NCBI GenBank assembly: GCA_038750655.1
Contig: JBCDGZ010000251.1
Coordinates: forward strand, 1-5,402
DNA length: 5,402 nucleotides
Reading direction: 5' to 3'
Source of the DNA: JBCDGZ01 sp038750655
GTDB taxonomy: Bacteria; Bacteroidota; Bacteroidia; Chitinophagales; Saprospiraceae
Both the position numbers and the translations under genes were made by a program. The notes under the pieces are model-generated. The model saw nothing but the letters and a program-made list of their open reading frames with translations, did no database searches and was not told where the DNA came from. Below are positions 1 through 5,402 of the stretch, piece by piece. The stretch's first letter is position 1, and each line of letters starts with the position of its first letter.

Positions 1-48
1 AGTTTTTCGATAAAGAACAATTTTTAACCAACGTAACGAACAAACACA
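1..48 (+). promoter_or_regulatory. AT-rich leader upstream of murC
   Basis: This is a short stretch much richer in A and T than the coding sequence that follows. The murC frame has two TAA stops here (25-27 and 34-36), so MurC cannot extend upstream. No Shine-Dalgarno sequence is visible, only an A-rich run before the start codon, which is normal in Bacteroidota. Another frame is open from position 3 to a TGA at 57-59 and could be the last codons of an upstream gene (murG would be expected). The AT-rich composition and lack of any recognisable MurG ending make a non-coding leader more likely. Confidence 0.4.
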
Positions 49-1425
49 TTGAACCTTGAAGATATTCATAAGGCGTACTTCATTGGAATTGGAGGAATCG
101 GCATGAGTGCCATTGCGCGGTATATGAATAGCCAGCAAACGGAGGTTCATGGATACGATAAAACAGAAACAACGCTGACCAGAACGCTGGCCAGTGAAGG
201 GATTACGATCCATTACGAGGATAATATCAGCTATATTCCGGAAGGTGTCGACTTGGTGGTTTATACCCCAGCGGTACCGGAGCAGCATCAGGAGCTGCAA
301 TATTTTCGGAAGGAGGGCTATGTGGTGAAAAAACGGGCGGAGGTGCTGGGCATAATCAGCCAGAGCAAAAAGACGCTGGCGGTGGCCGGTACGCACGGAA
401 AAACCACGACCAGCTCGATTGCCGCCCACCTGATTCGCAGTTGTGGCGTTGACGCAGCAGCCTTCCTGGGGGGTATTGCCTTGAATTTTGACTCTAATTA
501 CGTCTCCGGTCAAAGCGACTGGGTGGTAGTGGAAGCCGACGAGTATGATCGCTCTTTTCTGCATCTGCGTCCCGATATTGCCATTCTCCTTTCGATGGAT
601 GCCGATCATCTAGACATCTACGGCAGCGGAGAGCAGGTTGTAGTCAGCTTTCGGGCCTTCGGCAACTGCATCAAAGACGGCGGAACCCTGATTATCCATC
701 AGCAATTGCTAGAGGTTTATGGTCGGCCCGCTCTGGAGGAACTAGAGCAAAGAAATATTGACATCATTAGTTATGGATTAGAAGCCGGGCAATGCCGGGC
801 CAGCGCAGTACAAGTCCGCAACGGCCACTTTGTCTTCGACTATCTCAGTCCAACAGAAAATATCCCGGCGATCACTTTTCGCCTACCCGGGCACCACAAT
901 ACCGAGAATGCCACCGCTGCCATTGCCGCAGCGCAGCAGCTGGGCTTGGGCGGCGAGGCGATCAAAGCGGGACTCGCTTCTTTCAAAGGAATTAAGCGTC
1001 GATTTGAAATGATTTATCAGGATAAGCGTAGCGTCTACATTGACGATTATGCCCATCATCCTTCAGAACTCCGGGCGGCTATTGCCGCTGCGCGCAGTCT
1101 GTTCCCAGATCGAAAGATCACGGGCGTTTTTCAACCCCACCTCTATTCGAGGACCAGGGATTTCGCCGAGGGCTTCGCCCAAGCTCTGGATGAATTGGAT
1201 GAGCTACTACTGCTCGACATCTATCCAGCCCGCGAGCTGCCCATCCCCGGCATCAGCTCTACAAGCTTGCTGGATCGGATGAACAACCCCAGCAAGTCGC
1301 TGATCAGCAAATCAGCCTTACTGGACCACCTGCGGCAACAGCGCCCCGAAGTCTTACTGACCCTTGGCGCCGGCGACATTGGAGCATTGGTAGAACCCAT
1401 TAAAGCATTGCTGAGTGATGAATGA
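49..1425 (+). CDS. murC: UDP-N-acetylmuramate--L-alanine ligase (MurC)
   Basis: MurC is the cytoplasmic Mur ligase that uses ATP to join L-alanine to UDP-N-acetylmuramate, the first step in building the peptidoglycan stem peptide. The 458-residue length is normal for the family. The N-terminal Rossmann-like domain opens with GIGGIGMSAIA (13-23). The ATP loop GTHGKTTTS is at 114-122 with the catalytic lysine K118. EADEYDRSF (162-170) and DADHLDIYG (184-192) follow in the central ATPase domain, then the GHHNTENATAA motif (281-291). The C-terminal domain has GIKRRFE (314-320), DDYAHHPSE (332-340), FQPHLYSRT (361-369) and GAGDI (440-444). The start is TTG: in-frame stops lie just upstream and the first in-frame ATG (103) falls inside the conserved glycine motif, so it is too late. 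The DDYAHHP and FQPHLYSRT combination separates it from MurD, MurE and MurF; the related Mpl ligase is the only close alternative and fits less well given the position before ftsQ. The 3' end overlaps ftsQ. Confidence 0.96.
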   Translation: MNLEDIHKAYFIGIGGIGMSAIARYMNSQQTEVHGYDKTETTLTRTLASEGITIHYEDNISYIPEGVDLVVYTPAVPEQHQELQYFRKEGYVVKKRAEVLGIISQSKKTLAVAGTHGKTTTSSIAAHLIRSCGVDAAAFLGGIALNFDSNYVSGQSDWVVVEADEYDRSFLHLRPDIAILLSMDADHLDIYGSGEQVVVSFRAFGNCIKDGGTLIIHQQLLEVYGRPALEELEQRNIDIISYGLEAGQCRASAVQVRNGHFVFDYLSPTENIPAITFRLPGHHNTENATAAIAAAQQLGLGGEAIKAGLASFKGIKRRFEMIYQDKRSVYIDDYAHHPSELRAAIAAARSLFPDRKITGVFQPHLYSRTRDFAEGFAQALDELDELLLLDIYPARELPIPGISSTSLLDRMNNPSKSLISKSALLDHLRQQRPEVLLTLGAGDIGALVEPIKALLSDE

Positions 1426-2194
1426 GGATACGAAAAGGACATTGAAACGCATCAGCCTGATTGGAATCGTACTGCTGATCGCCGCAATGCTGATTTCGGC
1501 AGTGGAAAAGAAGCGCAGCATCAAGGCCAAAGAGGTACTGATCAATATCCAACTGCTGCCCGACAGCACCAGTTTGATCAAAGCCGAAGACATTCTGTTG
1601 ACCATCGAGCGCAGCTTTGGCCATCGCCTAGTGGGCGTGCCTCTCGGCGCGATCAACATCGAACGGGTGGAGCGGGTACTGGAAGCAGACCCTTTTGTGC
1701 TCACCGCCAATGCTTATGTGGATGCGCAGCAGAAGGTGCACATCAGCCTGGAACAGCGGATACCGATTCTGCGCATTATTGACAGGAACGGGACGAGCTA
1801 CTACCTGGATACCTACGGAGAACGAATGCCTCCTTCGAAGCATTTCACCGCCAGGGTGCTGGTGGCGACGGGAAATATTCCGCCTTACGACGAGGAATAT
1901 TTAACGAAACGAAAACACGTCCTCAAGGACTTGTACGAGTTGACAAAAACGGTACTAAGCAATGAAGTGTTGCAATCGCTTTGCGAACAGATTTATGTGG
2001 ACAAGAAAAGAGAATATGTATTGATCCCCAAAGTGGGCCGGCAGAAAATCCTGCTGGGTAAATACCATAACATCGAAGACAAATTATTCAGATTATTCAC
2101 CTTCTACAATGAAGGGATACCTTATACAGGATGGAACAAATATTCGACAATAAATTTAAAATACAAAGGTCAGGTCGTTTGCAAGAAGAGATAG
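1418..2194 (+). CDS. ftsQ: Cell division protein FtsQ (FtsQ/DivIB family)
   Basis: FtsQ is a bitopic inner-membrane protein of the divisome; in the family it bridges the cytoplasmic FtsZ ring and the FtsB/FtsL and FtsW/FtsI wall-synthesis proteins. The 258-residue protein has a short basic cytoplasmic N-terminus, one membrane segment at about 13-29 (SLIGIVLLIAAMLISAV), a POTRA-like region at about 36-115, then the FtsQ domain with QRIPILRI (113-120) and YYLDTYGERMP (128-138), where the Tyr-Leu-Asp...Gly...Pro pattern is typical. The end (INLKYKGQVVCKKR) matches the usual closing beta strand. Overall sequence conservation is low, as usual for FtsQ, so the call rests on topology, these short motifs and the murC-ftsA context. 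The ATG at 1418 is chosen over a GTG three bases earlier. It overlaps the murC stop by 8 bases, which suggests translational coupling. Two cysteines (189 and 255) lie in the periplasmic part; their role is unknown. Confidence 0.88.
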   Translation: MNEDTKRTLKRISLIGIVLLIAAMLISAVEKKRSIKAKEVLINIQLLPDSTSLIKAEDILLTIERSFGHRLVGVPLGAINIERVERVLEADPFVLTANAYVDAQQKVHISLEQRIPILRIIDRNGTSYYLDTYGERMPPSKHFTARVLVATGNIPPYDEEYLTKRKHVLKDLYELTKTVLSNEVLQSLCEQIYVDKKREYVLIPKVGRQKILLGKYHNIEDKLFRLFTFYNEGIPYTGWNKYSTINLKYKGQVVCKKR

Positions 2195-2256
2195 CCCAGC
2201 ACCACCCGTGTACGCTAATGCTGCGATCTGTGATCATCTGCTAACAAACTTATACT
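2195..2256 (+). other. ftsQ-ftsA intergenic gap
   Basis: This 62-base spacer joins two genes on the same strand. I see no hairpin with a T-run and no match to the Bacteroidota promoter pattern (TTTG, about 19 bases, TAnnTTTG). The last bases before ftsA are A/T-rich (CTAACAAACTTATACT), as expected for a leader without a Shine-Dalgarno sequence. Read-through from ftsQ is the simplest reading. Confidence 0.4.
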
Positions 2257-3597
2257 ATGATGGATAACTTAAACACTTCCAAAACGAAGGTTGTCGTTGC
2301 GCTAGACATCGGAACGACAAAAGTATGTGCCATTGCTGGACGCAAAAATGAGCACGGCAAGCTTGAAATCCTCGGTGTCGGTAAAGTGGCTTCCAATGGT
2401 GTATCTCGCGGCGTTGTTTCGAATATCGAAAAAACCGTGAAGGCCATCTCCGAAGCCGTCGCCGCCGTCGAGCGCGCTACAGGCGAATCGGTGAAGGATG
2501 TGTACGTCGGAATTGCTGGCCAACACATTAAAAGTCTGCAACATCGCGGTATTCTCACCCGCGACAGCAGCCACACCGAAATCAGTCACCAGGACATTGG
2601 TAAGCTGATCAATGATATGTACAAATTGGTGTTGCCTCCGGGCGACAAGATCATCCACGTCATTCCTCAGGAATATACGGTGGATAATGAGCAGGGCATT
2701 ACGGATCCTATCGGGATGTCGGGGGTACGCTTGGAAGCCAATTTCCATATCATCACTGGTCAAATTACGGCCTCTAATAATATCCACCGCTGTGTTGAGC
2801 GGGTTGGCCTAAAGGTCAAAGATATGACGCTAGAGCCCATCGCTTCTTCTTACGCTGTACTAAGCGAAGAGGAAAAAGGAGCGGGAATTGCCCTAGTGGA
2901 TATTGGTGGCGGAACAACGGATTTGACCATTTTTCAGGAAGGCATCATTCGCCACACGGCAGTCATCCCCTTCGGCGGTAATGTGATTACCAAAGACATC
3001 AAAGAAGGCTGTACGGTGATGCATCAGCAGGCGGAGAAGCTGAAAGTCAAATTTGGCTCTGCCCTTTCTGATCAGGTATACGAAAATCGCATCATCACTA
3101 TTCCCGGACTGATTGGACGCGAGCCGAAGGAGATTTCGGAGAAAAACCTGGCGTTGATTATTCAGGCGCGCATTGAAGAAATCTTCGACTATGTGCTCTG
3201 GGAAATCCGCCGCTCCGGCTTCGAGCGCCAGCTCATTGGCGGCATCGTGCTGACGGGTGGAGGCGCACTGATGAAGCATTTGGATAAAATGGTAGAATTC
3301 CACACCGGCATGAGCACCCGTCTGGGCGTTCCGGTCGAGCATCTGGCCCATGGCTACGATGAGCGCATCTGCAGCCCCATCTACGCTACTGGTATCGGTT
3401 TGCTGCTCAAGGGCATTGAGGCCGCCGAAATGGAGCCAGAGGTGGTGGAAGAGGAAGAAATTCCAGTACCGGAGGCAGTGGTTGCCGAGGAGCCTGCCAT
3501 CAAGGAGGAGCCCAAACCGGCAGACAAGTGGTACGACCAGTTATTCAAAAAAACCAAAGAGTGGTTTGAAGCGGATACTTCCGATGTAGAATTCTAG
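2257..3597 (+). CDS. ftsA: Cell division protein FtsA, actin-like FtsZ membrane tether
   Basis: FtsA is an actin-fold ATPase that polymerises under the inner membrane, binds the FtsZ C-terminal tail and recruits later divisome proteins. The 446-residue protein has the phosphate-1 loop ALDIGTTKVCAI (15-26), the FtsA-specific 1C subdomain at about 85-170 (starting VYVGIAGQHI), the phosphate-2 loop LVDIGGGTTDLTIF (213-226) and the adenosine motif GGIVLTGGGALM (328-339). The 1C subdomain and the ftsZ neighbour distinguish it from MreB and DnaK. After the core comes a Pro/Glu-rich acidic linker (about 391-420), then DKWYDQLFKKTKEWFEAD (423-440), which reads as an amphipathic membrane-targeting helix with W425, F430, W436 and F437 on the apolar side. 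Two consecutive ATG codons (2257 and 2260) can serve as start; they differ by one residue. The gene is intact and its codon use resembles its neighbours. Confidence 0.96.
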   Translation: MMDNLNTSKTKVVVALDIGTTKVCAIAGRKNEHGKLEILGVGKVASNGVSRGVVSNIEKTVKAISEAVAAVERATGESVKDVYVGIAGQHIKSLQHRGILTRDSSHTEISHQDIGKLINDMYKLVLPPGDKIIHVIPQEYTVDNEQGITDPIGMSGVRLEANFHIITGQITASNNIHRCVERVGLKVKDMTLEPIASSYAVLSEEEKGAGIALVDIGGGTTDLTIFQEGIIRHTAVIPFGGNVITKDIKEGCTVMHQQAEKLKVKFGSALSDQVYENRIITIPGLIGREPKEISEKNLALIIQARIEEIFDYVLWEIRRSGFERQLIGGIVLTGGGALMKHLDKMVEFHTGMSTRLGVPVEHLAHGYDERICSPIYATGIGLLLKGIEAAEMEPEVVEEEEIPVPEAVVAEEPAIKEEPKPADKWYDQLFKKTKEWFEADTSDVEF

Positions 3598-3765
3598 ATC
3601 ATTGATTTAAATTATCCATCAAAGGCTCAGTACAGACGAATCGAGAACTAACTTTATCACTACTGAAACAGACTATGGGGCCAAAAGCCCTGAAGAGAAA
3701 ACAAATAACTATTTAAAAACAAGTTGTGATTCACAATTTTTTATATCACTCATAAATCTCAGATC
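3598..3765 (+). promoter_or_regulatory. ftsZ upstream region, 168 bases, AT-rich
   Basis: This is the longest internal gap in the cluster and is clearly AT-rich against the coding sequence on both sides. It contains a small hairpin (GGGC at 3678-3681 with GCCC at 3687-3690, five-base loop, no T-run after it) and a stronger palindrome near the ftsZ start (separate entry). No exact Bacteroidota promoter pattern was found; TAACTTTA at 3649-3656 differs from TAnnTTTG by one base but has no TTTG box at the expected distance upstream. A separate ftsZ promoter or control region here is an inference from length and composition. I see no ORF in it. Confidence 0.45.
3724..3736. repeat. Perfect palindrome TTGTGA-T-TCACAA before ftsZ
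   Basis: The 13 bases TTGTGATTCACAA form two 6-base arms around one central T. They are followed at once by six T (3737-3742) and end 29 bases before the ftsZ ATG. The symmetry extends weakly outward (AA at 3721-3722 against TT at 3738-3739, with a G-T mismatch between that would wobble-pair in RNA). It could be a dimeric regulator's operator. As RNA it could fold as a roughly 8-bp, A/U-rich stem with an AUU loop before the U-run, a weak attenuator-like hairpin. The half-sites resemble CRP/FNR-type TGTGA/TCACA, but the one-base spacing is not that of a CRP site. Function is not shown. Confidence 0.5.
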
Positions 3766-5202
3766 ATGCAATTTGATTTACCAAAAGAAGAAGGGTCGAT
3801 CATTAAGGTAATAGGCGTAGGAGGAGGAGGCAGCAATGCCGTCACACATATGTTCAAGCAAGGCATCGTAGGTGTAGACTTCGCCATTTGCAATACTGAT
3901 AATCAGGCCCTGGAGCTCAATCCAGTTCCCACTAAGATACATCTAGGCCCCGAACTCACCGAAGGACGCGGTGCGGGCTCTAAACCTAATATTGGCCGTC
4001 AGGCCTGTCTGGAATCCATCGAGGATGTCCGCAAATTTTTGGAAGATAAAACCAAGATGCTCTTTGTTACTGCGGGCATGGGGGGGGGTACCGGAACGGG
4101 TGCTGCACCAATCATTGCCAAAGCCGCACAGGAGCTGGATATTCTCACAGTGGGTATTATCACTCTCCCCTTCACCTTTGAAGGACGTCGACGCACCAGC
4201 CAGGGCTGTGATGGTTTGGAAGAATTGAAGAAAAATGTCGATACCCTCATCGTCATCTCTAATGATAAACTGCGTCAGATTCACGGTAATCTGTCGCTCT
4301 CGGATGCCTTTGCAAAGGCCGACGATATTCTGGCCACTGCCGCCAAAGGCATCGCCGAGATCATCACCGTTCCGGGATACGTCAATGTTGACTTTGAGGA
4401 TGTCAATACAGTCATGCGCGGTAGTGGCGTAGCCATTATGGGTACGGCTATTGCAGAAGGCGAAGATCGCGCCAAGCGCGCAGTCGATGAAGCCCTCAGC
4501 TCTCCGCTGCTGGAAGACAACAACATCAAGGGTGCCCAGCACATCCTGCTGAACATCACCTCCGGTACTCGCGAGGTAACGATGGACGAAATTTTTGAAA
4601 TTACTGAATTTGTACAAGAGGAAGCGGGCTACGGTACCGACTTGATCTGGGGTAACTGTTTCGACGAAAACCTCGGCGACAATATCTCGGTGACCGTTAT
4701 TGCTACGGGCTTTGAGCATAAAGACCCCAAGTCGAAGCTCAACCCAGAAGAAGAAAAAATCGTCGTTTCGCTCGATGATGAGAGCAGAAACCTCTCTGAC
4801 CTTGGTCATAAGGAGGAGCGCAGCAACAGTTCGAAGACCTACGAGTTCGAGAACTTGGAGCCGACGATTGCCCGCTACCGTCGGGATCACTACTCGTACG
4901 ATGAGCCGTATATCAAATCAGAGGACAAGGAAAGATTGGAAGAGGAACGCCGCCGCCGCCAGGAGCGCGAGGCTTATCGCCGTGAGCAGGAGCGCAAGCG
5001 CCTGCGCAACAACGGTACCCGACTGAATAACCCTCAGACGGTAATCGACCTAGAGAATCAACCGGCCTACATTCGCCGCAAGATCAACCTGGATGATGTC
5101 CCCCACTCTTCCGACGAGACCTACTCCAGATGGACCATCAACGAAGACGATGAACCCGAACTCAAAACCGGCAATTCTTATTTGCATGATAATGTAGATT
5201 AA
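3766..5202 (+). CDS. ftsZ: Cell division protein FtsZ, tubulin-like GTPase
   Basis: FtsZ polymerises with GTP into the cytokinetic ring at mid-cell. The GTP-binding domain has GVGGGGSNAV (17-26), the T3 loop GRGAGSKPNIG (67-77), the tubulin signature GGGTGTG (106-112), NDKL (166-169) and AFAKADDIL (181-189), where F182 and D186 match the guanine-contacting Phe and Asp of other FtsZ. The T7 synergy loop NVDFEDV (207-213) keeps both catalytic acids (D209, D212). The fold ends near residue 316. At 478 residues it is about 95 longer than E. coli FtsZ because of its tail: a charged linker (about 317-430) with an Arg/Glu-rich, probably helical segment (386-413), then QPAYIRRKINLDDVPHSS (432-449) and the terminus NSYLHDNVD, as in other Bacteroidota. 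The ATG follows an AT-rich leader. It is the last gene before a strong terminator. Confidence 0.98.
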   Translation: MQFDLPKEEGSIIKVIGVGGGGSNAVTHMFKQGIVGVDFAICNTDNQALELNPVPTKIHLGPELTEGRGAGSKPNIGRQACLESIEDVRKFLEDKTKMLFVTAGMGGGTGTGAAPIIAKAAQELDILTVGIITLPFTFEGRRRTSQGCDGLEELKKNVDTLIVISNDKLRQIHGNLSLSDAFAKADDILATAAKGIAEIITVPGYVNVDFEDVNTVMRGSGVAIMGTAIAEGEDRAKRAVDEALSSPLLEDNNIKGAQHILLNITSGTREVTMDEIFEITEFVQEEAGYGTDLIWGNCFDENLGDNISVTVIATGFEHKDPKSKLNPEEEKIVVSLDDESRNLSDLGHKEERSNSSKTYEFENLEPTIARYRRDHYSYDEPYIKSEDKERLEEERRRRQEREAYRREQERKRLRNNGTRLNNPQTVIDLENQPAYIRRKINLDDVPHSSDETYSRWTINEDDEPELKTGNSYLHDNVD

Positions 5203-5224
5203 CGTCTACGAGCCTTCATTTAGA

Positions 5225-5262
5225 GGCGCAAGTTCCCGGACGCGGGAGCTTGCGCCTTTTTT
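5225..5262 (+). terminator. Intrinsic terminator after ftsZ
   Basis: A 14-bp stem closes on a four-base loop. The outer arms GGCGCAAG (5225-5232) and CTTGCGCC (5249-5256) pair perfectly. The inner arms TTCCCG (5233-5238) and CGGGAG (5243-5248) pair with one G-T wobble, and the loop is GACG (5239-5242). Six T follow (5257-5262). It begins 22 bases after the ftsZ stop and marks the end of the transcript. On the opposite strand the stem is followed by TCTAAATG, a poor T-run, so it works mainly for the + strand. Confidence 0.93.
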
Positions 5263-5282
5263 GTTAGTACACCTGTTAAAGA

Positions 5283-5402
5283 TTGAGTGAACCGGATGAA
5301 ACTCCCTTAGAGGCCTCCGATAACTGGCGGCTGCGGCTGGAGGAGGATTGCGCTCGCTCGATTGTCACCGTGTCGTCCAACGGTGGGCAAGCACAGCCTG
5401 AG
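5283..5402 (+). CDS. Possible start of an unidentified gene, cut by window edge
   Basis: One + strand frame is open from just after a TAA at 5277-5279 to the end of the window. With TTG at 5283 as start, as in murC, it would read MSEPDETPLEASDNWRLRLE and continue for 20 more residues. The region is GC-rich like the coding sequence and unlike the gaps, and G is frequent at the first codon position (16 of 40 codons), which favours coding in this frame. Against it, no ATG is available and the start lies only 20 bases after the ftsZ terminator, which leaves little room for a promoter. A reverse-strand frame (stop at 5278-5276) is also open to the edge and would be a convergent gene ending SSGSLNL; its Ser-rich translation looks less natural. 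I do not recognise the product of either frame. Confidence 0.3.
   Translation, partial: MSEPDETPLEASDNWRLRLEEDCARSIVTVSSNGGQAQPE

Noticed and set aside
3..59. Open frame FFDKEQFLTNVTNKHIEP ending in TGA, overlapping the murC start by 11 bases, possible end of murG
   Set aside because: Only 18 codons are visible, the first 48 bases are AT-rich like a spacer, and the peptide does not resemble a MurG C-terminus. It cannot be excluded without upstream sequence.
2893..3351. Open frames on the - strand within ftsA
   Set aside because: They are antisense to conserved FtsA motifs and have no family signature of their own, so they are shadow frames.
3649..3656. TAACTTTA as a Bacteroidota -7 promoter box for ftsZ
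   Set aside because: It has one mismatch to TAnnTTTG, and no TTTG box lies about 19 bases upstream, so a chance match is likely in AT-rich DNA.
3677..3691. Small hairpin GGGC-CAAAA-GCCC between ftsA and ftsZ as a terminator
   Set aside because: The stem is only four strong pairs and is followed by GAAGAGAAAAC rather than a T-run.
3724..3736. Palindrome read as a CRP binding site
   Set aside because: CRP-type sites have TGTGA and TCACA separated by six bases. Here they are separated by one base, so the half-site likeness alone is not enough.
3943..4890. Long open frame of 315 codons on the - strand inside ftsZ
   Set aside because: It lies wholly antisense to a clearly functional FtsZ, and its translation has no recognisable domain. 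Long antisense shadows are common in genes with this codon use.

Overview
The window is the 3' end of a division and cell wall (dcw) cluster from a member of the Bacteroidota. Four complete genes lie on the + strand in the order murC, ftsQ, ftsA, ftsZ, and a strong intrinsic terminator follows. Three things point to Bacteroidota: murC sits directly before ftsQ with no ddl or murB between them; the ftsZ product starts MQFDLPKEEGSIIKVIGVGG and ends NSYLHDNVD, with a PAYIRR-type element well before the end; and no clear Shine-Dalgarno sequences precede the genes, which instead have A/T-rich leaders. Coding GC looks a little above 50 %, which would suit a Saprospiria/Lewinella-like lineage, but that placement is inference from memory of the families and was not searched.

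Layout: 1-48 is a short AT-rich leader. murC runs from a TTG at 49 to 1425. ftsQ starts inside the end of murC (ATG at 1418) and runs to 2194. A 62-base gap leads to ftsA (2257-3597). A longer AT-rich gap of 168 bases separates ftsA from ftsZ and carries a 13-base perfect palindrome followed by six T, close to the ftsZ start. ftsZ runs 3766-5202 and is followed by a 14-bp GC-rich hairpin with a T-run (5225-5262). The last 120 bases return to coding-like composition. They hold a + strand frame that may be the beginning of another gene, but this is uncertain.

How the genes work together: MurC makes the UDP-MurNAc-L-alanine precursor of peptidoglycan in the cytoplasm. FtsZ forms the cytoplasmic division ring, FtsA tethers it to the inner membrane, and FtsQ is the bitopic membrane protein that links the ring to the periplasmic wall-synthesis machinery. 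All four proteins look intact, with the expected nucleotide-binding motifs.

No undescribed system is visible here; this is mainly a conserved housekeeping locus. The points most worth a second look are the palindrome before ftsZ, the nine-G run in the FtsZ GTP-binding signature codons, the unusual FtsZ tail, and the unidentified frame at the right edge.
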